The notes beneath the pieces are model-generated. The model was not told the DNA's origin, ran no database searches, and saw nothing but the letters and a program-made list of their open reading frames with translations. Shown here one piece after another: positions 44,339 through 57,533 of a stretch of 64,000 nucleotides of DNA. How positions within the stretch are numbered: position 1 is the stretch's first letter; each line of letters starts with the position of its first letter. The position numbers and the translations under genes were made by a program. Source of the stretch: Cannabis sativa (lineage: Eukaryota > Streptophyta > Magnoliopsida > Rosales > Cannabaceae); contig NC_083609.1 of the NCBI RefSeq assembly GCF_029168945.1, positions 20,643,501 through 20,707,500 of the forward strand, written 5' to 3'.

Positions 44339-46544
44339 GCAAAATGTTCTTGGAGAAACTTATACAACACAAAAAATACGAGTATTCGAGTCGATAAGAA
44401 TACCCACAAACAGAACTGCAAGTATTCACCTTGAGTGGGGAGTAATCAAAGTAAAACAATGATCATCAAAATATAAACAGAAAATATATAAAAGACACGG
44501 AAGAATTACAGTGGTTCAACTAGAGCTCGGTCTGGTTAGTGTACTTTGAAAAATAGATTGTGATTAGACTTATTTATCTCAGATCATCTCCTTTATCTAA
44601 AAAAGAAGTGATTACAAAAATGATTATATAAGACTGTTACATCATTAAATATACTTAAATCAAATGAAAAACCTTTATACAATAAATGAAAGAATATTAT
44701 TTTGACCATTCTTATTTAATATTCGAAGGGGTGCGATTATATAATCACACATTGACCGTTCATATTCCTGTAACTATGTACTCCCAAGTTCATTCGAGTT
44801 ACTCGTATAGTGGGTCTTCAAACTTTTTGGGAGCATATGAACCTCTCGAGGTTTCGGGTGCATAAATCTATCGAGGTCATAAAATATTATGCATGATGAT
44901 ATTGATTGCGCATCATCAGTCATCCATGTACTGACAATATAGAACTTGCGAGTTATTGTGTACACTAGTCATTCAGACCAACTATTGTAAAGACGCAATA
45001 TTTACATAAGGTGCGAGAGAAAAACACTGGGTCATCTCATATAATCAATATATATTGTCACTGTGCTAACCTTTTTTTATGGTTAATTAGCTTTTATCCT
45101 CTTTTACTATGTACGGCATAGTATGCGATTAGACCCTGTCTCAATAATACTTTCTCGCATATTTTTTATTAGGCGATCGGATACCCTGTCAAGATTCATA
45201 TTCTTAACATGTCATCCATTTTCTATATGAAACTGGGTCCATATATTAGTTTTTTGAACAAGGGTCCATATATTAGTTAAATACACAAGACTACACGCTG
45301 TTAAAAATTCATGATATTGAGTGTTATATCGATCTATATTCGTCAATAAACATAAAATCAACATTTTCCACGGCTTACGACTTTTGTATAAATTCGTATA
45401 ATTGGTCACCCAAGTATATATAGGGAATAGAACTCTACATAATTAATTAATTATTTTTTTCTTTACAATAATTAATTAAATAACTTTTCCTAAATAATAG
45501 GCTTAAGATTATAATAATTTCAAATTTCATGATGTTACACAATCTTTTTCCACATTATTTCAAGGTACGTCTTTCTATAATTGGAAACTCTTCCTCAATA
45601 TAATTGATGAAGTTTGACTTGATATTTTCTGTTGGTGATATTGGTTAATCATGAGACAGAAATAGAGGACGAGAAATGAATAGTTCTAGCTACTTCCACT
45701 GTTTAACTGGTGGCTGGATATTGAAGTCAAACAATAATATGTTAGGGATGACTGAATTTCGAAATATATTAATTAACAAATTTAAGTTATTAAGACTGTC
45801 CCCCAATAATGATCAGTTTCCGACCACAAATCTCATCATTTAGAAAAAATAAATATTAATTAACAATGACATAGTTAAATTCGTAATAATTGACTACACT
45901 TAAGAGAGCTTCGAAATGTCCTACTATTTGACTTTTTCTACCAAATTATTAAATGACGTTGCTTTCTATTACTTTTTTTTTGCACAGTCCATATCCATTA
46001 TTGCCAAACCCAAACGGAAAAAAGTGAAACAATATAATTTTATATATTATGCCTTAAATTATATTGAGATTATGGGATTTCGTATTTGATTATAGCTAGT
46101 TGTGCACGTTAAATTTCCCATACCTAAATTTAAAAATACGTTCATACAGTGAGAATACAAATAACTACTAGTGTACGTATATATATAAATATTAATACTA
46201 TATATATAAAGTTGATTTTTTATTTGGTGTACGAAGCACATGGTCTCGAATATACATACTAGATACCCTATTAATTATATATAATATTGACCCCAAAAAT
46301 GGATAGGCCTGCTTAGTTATTCTTCAAGAAAATTGATAATGCATATATATATAAAATATTATTAAATTTAAATTATGAATTAATTAATAAATTTCTACGT
46401 ATTTATTGGGAATAGTCTTCTAAAAAATGTCTAGTAAATAATAAAATTAAAAATAATATATCCATGTTAAATTATATATATGAGAAAGAGAAAATGAGAA
46501 AAAAAAATATAAAACTTAATCAACATAGATAAATCATAAAAGAC

Positions 46545-46951
46545 AAAAATTATATTATACTATTTTATATACATGAAATACAAAAAAAAATTAATAATAA
46601 TAATAATCGATGCTAGGGTAAATTATAATTTTTCTTCACCAATAAAAGTGAAACAAAAAATAAATAATTATTTTAAAATAAATAGTCAAAAAAATAACAA
46701 AATGATACAGTTGGAAACTTTCTTTTTAATAGAGGGTAAAATAGTTAGATAAAAATTATATTATACTATTTTATATACATGAAATACAAAAAATAAAATA
46801 AAAAAATAATAGATGTTAGGGTAAATTATAATTTTTCTTCATCAATGAGAGTGAAACAAAAAATAAATAATTAATTTAAAATAAATAATCAAAAAAACAA
46901 CAAAAGGATACATTTGGAAACTTTCTTTTTAATAGAGAGTAAAATAGTCAT
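46545..46951. repeat. Tandem duplication of a ~205 bp AT-rich unit
   Basis: Units 46545-46750 and 46751-46951 each begin AAAAATTATATTATACTATT, contain GTTGGAAACTTTC or TTTGGAAACTTTC and end GTAAAATAGT. They differ by small changes mostly in A-runs. Confidence 0.85.
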
Positions 46952-47243
46952 AAAATATCAAATTATTATAACACTTTTAGAATAGTAAGAAAGATATATG
47001 CACAAAAATATTGTCACATAATAATATAATGATATATATATAAAAAAAAGTGTCAATACCATTAATAGTTATACAATATATAGTAAATTAATTCACATTT
47101 TAATTATAATTATACTAGCAATTATCATAATTAATATTTGATTGAATAAATAATATTTACCAGATGAAATTTTAAATAAATCTTCAAAAAAATTCAGCAA
47201 AATAAAAATTTTCAAAAGAATATATATAATATCAGACAAATTG

Positions 47244-47279
<36 letters not shown>
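47244..47279. repeat. Poly(A) tract, 36 nt
   Basis: Uninterrupted A36. No LINE or SINE body and no target duplication could be made out next to it, so it may simply be a mononucleotide expansion. Confidence 0.9.
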
Positions 47280-47281
<2 letters not shown>

Positions 47282-48963
47282 AAATCAAAAGTACCAAAAG
47301 ACAAAAGAAAATAATAATAATAAAAAGAGGGCGGCAAAAAGACACAACACAAGATAATAGCTGGCAGCAAAACAAACAATTATAAGAAAAGAAAAGAAAA
47401 AAAATGATGTCAATGTAAATACTTAATTTTTGTCTTTCTAATTTTAATAATAAATAAAATTATTTCAAAGTAATTGCAAATAAATAGTATTAGTTAAAAT
47501 GTAATTACTAAATAAATTAAAATTTTATTGTAAAATAAATAAATTAATTAACTTCTAATTTTAATTTGATATAATCCCATGTTTTGGATTGAAATTAAGT
47601 CATATAATTCATAACATTTCATTATTTAAAATAAGTTATTGGTTAAATGTTATATAATATTATTTTTCAATAAATCTATAAATATAAATTATTAGTTAAT
47701 GTTTGATAATTTATGTTTTCTTTTATTATATTGTGATGATTTGAATTTTTATAAAAATATTAAAAAAGTCTAAAATGTACGGCTAACTTTTTTCTTTTTT
47801 ACTTAAAAAAAATGCTTCAACCACTAAACAAAATTAAAATTGAAATACAAAGTATGTGCCAATATTTTTTAAAAAAAAAAAATATTTGAACAAATTAGAA
47901 ATAAAGTATATAATTTTTAAATTAATTTTAATTAAATTGTATTCAATTTTATAAGATTGTATTATATTTTGTATATTTATACAATTTTACTGAAACTTAT
48001 ATTAATAATAAAACAATAAATAAAATATTATAATTAATTTCTATGGACATATAAATATTATAGAAAATATAATATTTGTACTAAATCATCATATTGATTA
48101 TTATATTTTAAGTATTAATATGTAATCAATTAAATTTATATATGACTAATAATATTAATAATATGTAAATGCTCCAAAAATAATTTTTAAATACCATATA
48201 TTTGTAATGTTTTGGATCATATTAATATAGTCATTGCAATGTGTAATTAAAACAAAAAATAAATTGTAAATATTACTAATTGTAATCACCATAAATTTTA
48301 TTTTCACTTATAAAATGACTTATGTAATATATATATATTATTTATAGTGATAATTTGGTGAATTATTTTTATTAAAAATAAAGTATTTCCGATTAAAAGA
48401 AAAACACCTGCACGTGTTTGGGTAATTTATATGGTTGGTGTAATTATAAAAAATTAAAAATTTATAAAAATAATTTTAATTTTACAAAAATTTACATAAT
48501 AAACTAATAATATGAAAAAAAAAATTACAAAAATATGTCAATATGGAAAAAAAAATTATTTTTACTCTTTGAATATTTTTATTTACAAAATATCTCTTTA
48601 GTAAAAACAATAAACCATTTTTGGTTGCCTTACAGTTTATTTGTAGTTGTATTATAATTGTCATGAAGTTTTTTTTTTATTATTATTTTATAGTTTATTT
48701 ATAGTTGATTTATAGTTGTCGTGTGGTTGATTTTCGTTATTATATTTTAGTTGTGCTTTTTTATTTTTTGCTGAATAAAGTGTATTTTTATAATTTTAAA
48801 CTTTATAAAATATATTTTTGTAATTAAAAACTTAAGCCGTAAAATTATAAATAGAGAGTATATTGAAAATTTATCTTTATTTTAGTCACTGTTAATTTTA
48901 ATATTACATATGACACTATATACAATGATGTAAAAGGGTATATAGGCAAAAAGAAGATAAAAA

Positions 48964-49457
48964 GAAAATGGAGAGGACACTTTTGGAAATATAGGGACTT
49001 TTATTTGCACCCCATAAAATATAAATACACTCTATTATTAAAAAAAATAAACTAAAATAATTTTTAAAAATTACTCTTAATATTTTTTTTTCAATTTTTC
49101 CTCATATTATTTTATGTTAATTTCAATACTTATTTTAATTTTATTTTCATGATTTTTTCTAACTCATGTATATATATTTTTTATTTTTTAAAAAAAAAAA
49201 TTCATATAATTTTTTATTTTATTTTTTTGGTATAATATTTAAAGTATAATTTAATTTTGTTCGATAGTATATTTTTTAAGAATATGAGTTGGAAGAAAAA
49301 AGTTGAAAAAATTAAATATAATTAAAGATATAAATTTTATATAAAATAAAATTATTAAAATAAAGTATCTTTAGATTTTTTTATTAATTTTTTTAAGGTG
49401 TAAATAAATATTCCCTTTCCAAATCCCTATATTTCCAAAAGTGTCCTCTTCATTTTC
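48964..49457. mobile_element. MITE with ~35 bp terminal inverted repeats
   Basis: Left end GAAAATGGAGAGGACACTTT followed by TGGAAATATAGGGA; the right end read inward gives GAAAATGAAGAGGACACTTT and TGGAAATATAGGGA with one difference over 34 bp. A second inverted match (TTATTT.CACC) lies further in. The 494-bp body is AT-rich and non-coding. The target duplication is unclear, so the superfamily is open; long matching inverted repeats would fit a MULE-type MITE. Confidence 0.75.
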
Positions 49458-50137
49458 ATTTTGTAGTCTCTTAGTAAATTGTAAGATATACTGTTGTAAA
49501 CAAAAGTATATAGAATTACAATTAATTTATGTACCGAAAATACTAAAATTACTTTTAGAGAATGAATATTAAGAACATTCACTACCAAACAATTTTTTTA
49601 TGTATGTATTATATGTAAAATTCAGTATAAAGTAAAATAAAAATGGAAAACCAATATACCAAATGTTAGGGCAGGAAACACATGTTGCTCTTATAATTTC
49701 TTAATTAGTCTTCTCTTTGGATCACTAATTGACCCGGTAAAAAAAACATAAATTCCAATATGCATTATCACAAAATCAATTCCGCAGCTAAATATGACTA
49801 CAATATATTTATTATTGAATGACTTAGCTTAGGCAATCTAACCTACGTGATCTTTAGAAAAGGATAGATTATGTGTAGATTTTTTAACAAAAAACTTATT
49901 ATTATTATATATAAATTTCTTTATTGATTATATATAGATGTATTCTTAATTGGTATTGATGGGTATTATTAAAAAAAATTTGATATTCTATACCTAATTT
50001 TATCATCAAATTTTTTTTTTTTTAGCAAAAATTCTTACATTATATGGCTTGAGGTTGTTGTACCAGAGCATCTTCAAAGCATTTTGAAGAATATTTGATG
50101 AGATAGAAAATTTAGGTGACAAAATATAAGGATGTTA

Positions 50138-50346
50138 GAGCATCTCCTATGGAGATACTATTAAGGATGCTTAATGACATGAATATATTTATAGTATTTT
50201 TTAATTGATGCTTACCATTGGAATGAAAAAGAATATCATACCATAACATCCTAATGATGTGTAAGAGAGATAAAATAAAATAATATATTTTTAAGTGATG
50301 TGGAAGTTTATGACACTCTTAAAGAATGTTATTATTGGAGATGCTC
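50138..50346. mobile_element. Tourist/PIF-Harbinger-like MITE
   Basis: 209 bp with terminal repeats GAGCATCTCC and GGAGATGCTC flanked by TTA on both sides (50135-50137, 50347-50349). A TTA/TAA target duplication is usual for PIF/Harbinger MITEs. Non-coding. Confidence 0.75.
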
Positions 50347-50539
50347 TTATACCTTAGACATAAAAGAATATTATTCTTGAAATTTGCATTGATGTCACAC
50401 AATGATATTAATACTATGTTTTTTGTTAAATAAAAAAAAATTAAAGGTTCAATATATATATGTTATATAAATTAACAATTAACCCAAGATCTATTTGTAT
50501 ATAACATAGAACACAATAGTAGTATATGATAATTGAGTA

Positions 50540-51001
50540 TGTGTACCTGATTGATCCATAGCAATTATCTCTATTTGATCCACAGCAGTTACTCCAATTT
50601 GATAGTGCAATACTATCAACTAAGTCTTTCCACAGCAGTTACTCCAATTTGATAGTGCAATACTATCAACTAAGTCTTCCTCCCTAGATCTCTAAATCAG
50701 AAGCAGTTTATTTTCTCTGATTATCAAAAGGTATACAATTGTGATGAGACAATATGTATTTATAGAGTTAGGGAGGGGACTTAGCTACAAAACCCTAGTT
50801 GGGCTGGGCCTGCTCATCAAAGGCTTCAGTCAACTAGAAAAGCCCACACTTCTGCTTCACCTAGACTTTACTCACAGATGCTAAGCCCATTAACAATTGA
50901 TCACCAACAACATGGGCTAATACAACAAAGAACTATCCAATCAACCCAAGTTTTAATAAAACCAATAAAATTTAATGTAAGCCCAAATAAAAGTCTAACA
51001 T
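50540..51001 (-). repeat. Copia C 3' LTR
   Basis: The minus strand starts TGTTAGACTTTTATTTGGGC at 51001, preceded by the polypurine tract AAGTGGGAGAA (51003-51013). The far end is not certain; a TG near 50540 is the best candidate, giving an LTR of about 460 bp. It contains a 50-bp tandem duplication. Confidence 0.6.
50580..50679. repeat. 50-bp tandem duplication in the copia C LTR
   Basis: CCACAGCAGTTACTCC...CTAAGTCTT occurs at 50580-50629 and again at 50630-50679 without visible change; each holds the hairpin GATAGT-GCAAT-ACTATC. A diverged third relative lies at about 50551-50580. Confidence 0.9.
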
Positions 51002-51002
51002 T

Positions 51003-51013
51003 CTCCCACTTGG
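51003..51013 (-). promoter_or_regulatory. Polypurine tract of copia C
   Basis: AAGTGGGAGAA on the minus strand, directly before the LTR head TGTTAGAC; it primes plus-strand synthesis. It shares AAGTGGGAG with the copia A tract. Confidence 0.8.
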
Positions 51014-51647
51014 GCTACATTGATTTTAATACATATATATTATATATCAAAATAATTTTGTTTGAAAACGACTCATGGGTTGAACAACAGGAAAACATTT
51101 GTGGCCACTTTAAAAACTGATAGTTCTCTGATAGCATCTCAACATACCGGTCCAATTTAACCTTTGATAATGAACTATGACAGTCATATTGTTTTTAGCT
51201 CAACAAAAGACATTCATAATCACAAATACCAAAGTATTAAATCGACATGGTCAATAAGTCTAGTAGTGTGGTAAGGAATTATGTTCAACATGTGATCAAT
51301 TTAAAATAACATAATATCCTTATCAGTCCTCAATTTCACTGATACCGTGATGCTTAATAAATAAGCCAGTGAAATTAAACATACACCACTTAAAATAAGT
51401 AAGTGTCACTAAACTTGCTTAAAGAATTAAGCCAACAACATATCATTGTCAATAAGCAAATAAATTTAAAAGACAATGATCACAACAATATGAACCACAT
51501 GCTTTCAATTCAATCATTCTCGAGAATATAACAAAACATAATTGAAAACATATCCAAAAAATATTGAAACATAAAATGTAGTTCATAACTTTATTCAAAA
51601 AATTATAAATAATAATTTCTAAAAACAAACAGAAAACAAAACTCCCA
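51014..51647 (-). other. Copia C 3' untranslated region
   Basis: 634 bp of AT-rich DNA between the pol stop and the polypurine tract. No coding frame is recognisable. Confidence 0.6.
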
Positions 51648-53748
51648 CTAACCCAAAAGATCAAAAGATTCTAAAATTCCCATATTAACAACATGTTTAT
51701 TAAACAGCACGGCACTTAACCCTTTGGTTAGAGGATCAGCTAACATCGACTCGGTCTTGCAATTTTCAATGACAATGTCTCCTTTCTTGACCAAGTCTCT
51801 GACAGTGAGATACTTTATTTCCATATGTTTAGAAGCACTACTAATCTTGTTATTCTTTGAAAAGAAAACAGCAGCATTATTATCACAATAGATTAGCATA
51901 GGTGTGGAAATAGAATCAACCACTCGTATCTCCGAAATAAAATTCTTCAGCCACAAAGCTTGCAAAGATGCCCCATAACATGCAACAAACTCAGCATACA
52001 TAGTAGATGATGTGATCAAAGTCTGTTTGACACTCTTCCAAGAAATAGCAGCACCTGCCAAGGTGAAAATATAGCCAGAAGTTGACTTTAAATCATCTAC
52101 ACAACCACCAAAATCTGAATCTGAATAACCAACAACTCGAAGATTGTCAACATGCTTATACACAAGCATAAAACTCTTCGTTCTTTGCAAATATCTCAAA
52201 ACTTTCTTGGCTGCAACCCAATGATCAAGGCCAGGATCAGATAAATATCTCCCAAGAACATTGACTACGAAAGCTATGTCAGGTCGAGTGCAAACCTGAG
52301 CATACATCAAACTCCCTACTACACTTGCATAAGGGATGTTCTTCATTGCTCCTCTTTCCAAGTCGTTCTTAGGACATTGCTGCTTAGTGAACTTGTCCCC
52401 TTTCAGAATAGGAACAGAACCAGCTTTACATAAATCCATGTTGAACCTTTTGAGCACACGATTAATGTAAGCTTCTTGAGATAAGCCAAGAACTTTTCGA
52501 TTCCTGTCACGATGGATCTCAATCCCCAAAACATAGGATGCCTCTCCAAGATCTTTCATATCAAAATTTGAAGACAGAAAATTTTTGGTCTCATTTAGTA
52601 GTGACAAATCACTGCTGGCAAGTAAAATGTCATCTACATAAAGAACAAGAAAAATATAACGACTCCCACTGATCTTCATATAAATACACTGATCAAACTT
52701 GTTCTCTACGAAACCAAACGATGTCACAACCTTGTCAAACTTCAAGTACCACTGGCGAGATGCCTGTTTGAGACCATAAATGGATCGTTTCAACTTGCAA
52801 ACTAAGTGTTCTTTTCCATTCTCCTTGTAGCCTTCAGGTTGAGACATATAGACTTCCTCATTCAATTCTCCATTCAGAAAAGCAGTTTTAACATCCATTT
52901 GATGCAACTCTAAATCAAAATGCGCAACTAAGGCCATAATAATTCTGAATGAATCTTTAGTGGAAACAGGTGAGAAAGTTTCAGTGTAATCAATACCTTC
53001 TCTTTGAGTAAAGCCTTTAGCCACTAAACGCGCTTTAAACCTTTCAATCTGTCCCTTTTTATCCCTTTTAGCCTTTAAAATCCACTTACAACCTATTGGT
53101 TTAAAACCATCAGGTAATAAAACTAGCTCCCATACACCATTTTTCTTCATGGAGTCGATCTCATCATCCGTAGCTGCTAACCATTTTGAAGATTGTGGAC
53201 TATTAAGTGCTTCACTAAAAGTGACAGGATCCACAAAATGATCAATATCATATTCTCCTTCTCCAAGATAAACAAAATTATCATGACACTTTGTTGACTT
53301 CTTTTGTCTCTGAGATCTTCTTAGAGGAGGTACTTCTGGAATAACTTCTCTTTGTTGATCATTGTTTTGAATAACATCTTCCACAACTGGAATTTCTTCA
53401 ATAACAGGATTCTCATTAACAATAGGAGCTTCATCATTAATAGGCCCTTCATCAATAATAGGACCTTCATCATCTTCGATATCGGGAGCAATATATTCAT
53501 CAACAATGGGAGCATTACCAACTGGAGTAGGATGGAGACTACTATTATCATCTCTTGAAAATGACATAGGAATACAAATTCCTTTAGAGGACTCCCCCAT
53601 TTCAAGAGATGTTGAAGGAATTTTTTCAGCAACATCAAATTCCAGAAATTTAGCAGTCTGAGATTCAACAATTCGCGTACCACGAGTGGGACAGTAAAAG
53701 CGATAGCCTTTTGAGCGCATTGGATAACCAATGAAATAACAGCGATTT
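51648..53748 (-). pseudogene. Ty1/copia pol, 3' part (integrase end, RT, RNase H), 5'-truncated
   Basis: The frame is open for about 700 codons. The first nine residues of the open frame (53774-53749) come from the Tekay LTR; genuine copia sequence begins at NRCYFIGYPMRSKGYRFYCP, the end of integrase. An acidic repeat region (residues 85-140, DEGPI-type repeats) and the basic RRSQRQKKST follow. RT spans about residues 212-455 with WELVLLPDGFKPIGCKWILK, MDVKTAFLNGEL and the catalytic YVDD at 379-382. RNase H is at about 545-700 (GYSDSDFGGC, SSTMYAEFVA, HMEIKYL, ADPLTKGL). No internal stop or shift. The remaining gag, protease and integrase lie beyond the Tekay insertion, outside the window. 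Confidence 0.9.
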
Positions 53749-55966
53749 TGTAACACCCTAACTACCTTAGGCATATTACGTGATTTCTAAACGTACTGTG
53801 CAGCTCGTTGCTAATCAACGAGGTTTATGGAAAAACGTGATTAATTAAAATTTTGCTTTTTGATTAAACTTGTAAAACATATTATAAAAGACTCGGGATC
53901 CCGATTATAAAAATATTTACAAAAAATTTCACTGTTTAATTATTACATCAAAATAAAAGTCGTCTAACGACAGTTACAAAATTTCAGCCTTGCTGTCCCG
54001 AGGATCGTACGCTCCAGGCCTAACCGCCCCGACATGTACAATCTCATAAGCTCGCTCACGGTCCATCAGCTACAGCCTTGCCTTTACCTACACATGAACA
54101 TAAACTGTGAGTCGACAGACTCAGTAAGAAAAGCATAATAATATCATACATAACTAACTGCCGTGTCCAACACGATACTGAGTCCCGCTACTGCCATGTC
54201 CAACATGGTACTGAGCCACTACTGCCATGTCCAACATGGTACTGAGTTTTGAACGTTCAGGGGACGGTACTATTGACAAGTATCCTCTGACGGCCGAACC
54301 GGTCATACTCCGGCTGCTGGTCATACTCCAGCCTGTACCGACGGGATAGGTCAATAGCACTGAACCACCAACCAAGTGTCATCCTGATCGGTCGAACCGG
54401 TCATACTCCGGCTGCTGGTCATACTCCAGCCTGTACCGACGTGACAGGGTTGGTTGGTTCGAAGCCTAAATACATAACTAATGTAATCTAACAGGCTTCC
54501 TACATGCACGCTAACACATGTAATCTACATATGCATACTGTTATACTAATCTTACCTGGATTCCGATTTCAGGTGTGCCGGTCAACCTGACTGGAACTGA
54601 AGCTGAGCGGCGGATTACTGGCTCCTAAACCATAAAAATCACAACGCTATAAGTGACACGCTAAATCACTTCCCGGGGACTAAAACTAAGAAATAAAGTT
54701 TCCCTATCGATAAAAAGCATGGCAATACCCCTAAAAACCTAAAAACGAGGAAAACTAGGGTTCGGAAAAATTCCCCGACCGGCAGACCGGTTGCCCAACC
54801 GGAATTCCGGTTCTGGGAATTACTGAACCCTCATCCGGAATTCCGGATGTACAACCGAATCCGGTTCCTCGCAGGCAGCCAACTAAAATTCTCATAACTC
54901 GACCAATTCAACCCCAATTGGTCCCAAACTTTCCAGACCTGTTCTAAACTATCCCTAGAACAAATCCAAAGCATCAAAACCACCCAGAAACCACACATAC
55001 AAAAATCACCATTGGAGCTCAAGCTTTGAGTTCCAAACTCAAGCTTGAGCAAATCCACCTAAACATGCATTCCACTAGCTTAATTCTACTTAAACTAGCA
55101 TAAAATCATCACTGAAAACAATTAGAAACTACAGCAACAATACAGAAACAGAATCACTATAATTTCCTCCAAAAATCATATTTTTGCAAAGAAAACTCAA
55201 AGCTTTAACAATCTAACCTACATGCTTACATCATAGCTCAATAATATCAAATAACATGCTTTAAATCACATATATCAACAACAAAATCACAGCAGCAACA
55301 TATACCAAAATCATGCATGCATTTCATCAATTTTCACCATTTTTTTTTTTAAGAAATTAAAGAAGGAGAGACAAGAACCAACCTAGCTAGCAATGGACCT
55401 TAAGAGATGATGAATCAACAAGCCAAAATCAAGGGAGAAAAACCCACTCCTTGCTGCTCAAAGCTTGGCCGAAAATGGAAGGGAAAGAAAGAGAGAGTTT
55501 CTCTTTTTTTTTTTTGAAAATTCTATTTTTGCTAAGTGTGAGAAATGAAATAAAAGCTATTTACATAAACTTATTTCAGCCAACTAAAAATAAACAATTA
55601 ACATTTAATTTCCATTTAAAAGTCACTAAAAGACAAAAAGTCATTGGGGCGAAAAGACCATTTTGCCCCTCCACCATAAAATCACATAAATCATACTAAA
55701 GGGGTATTTTTGGGAAATTCTAAATTCCCGGCCATTCCCGACATTCCCAATGTCTAAAACCCGTCCCCAAATTACTAACATACTAAGTTATGATTTCTAC
55801 TGAGCCAAACGCCGAGTTCCAAAATACCGGACACCGGAAATGCAAAATATGCAAGCTACTGAATAACATAAATAACAGTATCATAAATTATTTAAATAGC
55901 TATAAATAATTTCATAATTAAACATAAACAACTGCTAATTTCCAAATTAACTAAGCGGGCTTTACA
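53749..55966 (-). repeat. Tekay 3' LTR
   Basis: Contains CCGGAATTCCGG palindromes at 54799-54810 and 54835-54846 plus a degraded one near 54861, CATGTCCAACATGG tandem units at 54163-54246 and CGGTCATACTCC repeats at 54300-54440. The left flank is copia C pol (CAGCGATT). Confidence 0.9.
54163..54246. repeat. Tandem ~30 bp units with inner palindrome in the Tekay LTR
   Basis: Three units of ACTGCCATGTCCAACATGG followed by TACTGAG; each holds CCATGT-CCA-ACATGG. The same array is in the other LTR at about 61345-61432. Confidence 0.85.
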
Positions 55967-57528
55967 ACTATTCCCTCCTTAAAAGGATTTCGTCCCCGAA
56001 ATCTAACCTGAATAACTCTGGATATTGAGCTCGCATATCTGACTCTAGCTCCCAGGTGGCTTCTTCCACCTTACTGTTTCTCCAGAGAACCTTGACCAAT
56101 GCTATGGTCTTATTCCGAAGGACTTTATCCTTTCTATCCAGGATCTGCACTGGTTGTTCCTCATATGACATGTCTGGCTGAAGCTGAAGACTCTCATAAC
56201 TGAGTATATGAGAGGGGTCTGAAACGTATTTTCTCAACATTGAGACATGGAATATGTTGTGCACTGCTGATAAGGCTGGAGGCAATGCTAACCGATATGC
56301 CACTTGACCTATCTTCTCGAGAATCTCGAAAGGTCCTGTAAATCTAGGGCATAACTTGCCTCTTTTCCCGAAACGTTTAATCCCCTTCATCGGAGATACC
56401 CGTAAAAATACATGTTCCCCTACTTGGAACTCAACATCTCTGCGTTTCGGATCTGCGTAACTCTTCTGTCTGCTCTGTGAGGCAAGCATTCTAGCTTTTA
56501 TCTTTTCTATTGCCTCATTGGTTCGCTGAACTGACTCTGGACCTAGGTATTTCCTCTCCCCTGTCTCATCCCAGTGGATAGGGGATCTGCATTTCCTACC
56601 GTACAACAGTTCATAGGGAGCCATCCCTATCGTACTCTGATAACTGTTGTTGTAAGAGAATTCTATCAACGGTAGATACTTACTCCATGAACCTTCAAAG
56701 TCCATAACACAGGCTCTCAACATATCCTCCAATATCTGAATCGTCCTTTCGGACTGACCATCTGTCTGAGGATGGAATGCTGTACTGAATTTTAGCTTTG
56801 TACCCATTGCCCGTTGCAAACTTTGCCAAAATTTGGAGGTGAATTTCGGATCCCTGTCCGAAACTATAGACTTCGGTACCCCGTGAAGTCTCACTATCTC
56901 CCTGACATATAACTCTGCCAACTGATCCACTGAAAATGTTGTTCGACCGGCGAGAAAATGAGCAAGATTTCGTAAATCGGTCCACCACTACCCGGATGGA
57001 ATCATGCAAACCCGTGGTCCTAGGTAACCCGAGCCACAAAATCCATCGTAATATCCTCCCATTTCCATTACGGTAGGGTTAGAGGCCGCAACAACCCCGC
57101 CGGTCTCGATGTTCGGCCTTGATCCGTCGACAAGTGAGGCATCTCGATACGAATTCTACCAAATTCTTCTTCATACAGTTCCACCAGAAGTACGGTTTCA
57201 AATCTTGGTACATCTTGGTGGTGCCGGGATGCAGAGAATATGGAGTAGAATGAGCCTCCTCAAAGATCTCATTTCTAAGTTCCGTACTGTTCGGAACACA
57301 AACCCTGGCTTTATACAAAAGCATCCCACTGTCTGACACTGAAAAGTCTTTGGCTTGACCAGCCAATACCTCATCTCGGATCTTCACTAACTCCGGATCT
57401 GTCATCTGAGCCACCTTTATTCTTTCCAACAGATCAGATTGCAGCGTTAAGTTGTGAAGCTGACCTACCACAAACTCAATGCTGGATCTAACCATATCCT
57501 CTGCTAGCTGAGGTGAGATCTGAACCAT
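55967..57528 (-). pseudogene. Tekay integrase with chromodomain-like C-terminus, one frame break
   Basis: 57528-57079 carries the zinc-binding H2C2 region (HSTPYSLHPGTTKMYQDLKP, CLTCRRIKAEH). A disturbed segment at about 56931-57078 loses the start of the catalytic core. 56930-55968 is open for 320 codons with VSDRDPKFTS (second catalytic Asp), QSERTIQILEDMLRACV (Glu), PYELLYGRKCRSP and a tail KVLWRNSKVEEATWELESDM that matches the chromodomain of Tekay/Del chromoviruses, thought to direct insertion to heterochromatin. The first Asp region (VVVDRFTKS) is readable only in a shifted frame. Polypurine-like AAGGAGGGAATAGT follows at 55967-55980. Confidence 0.85.
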
Positions 57529-57533
57529 GCTAG

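Larger units (their letters stand above)
44339..48963. other. AT-rich spacer without recognisable genes
   Basis: No frame longer than about 65 codons with recognisable content on either strand. It contains the 206/201 bp tandem pair at 46545-46951, the poly(A) at 47244-47279, and A/T-rich low-complexity DNA. Confidence 0.6.

Noticed and set aside
47244..47279. Poly(A) as the tail of a LINE or SINE
   Set aside because: No coding remnants, polymerase III boxes or target duplication found next to it.
54163..54246. Regularly spaced palindromic units that could suggest a CRISPR array
   Set aside because: Adjacent tandem units without unique spacers, inside a plant LTR.
54154..54375. Minus-strand frame with repeated VGHGS-type residues (also 61340-61561)
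   Set aside because: Translation of the tandem 30-bp LTR repeats; low complexity.
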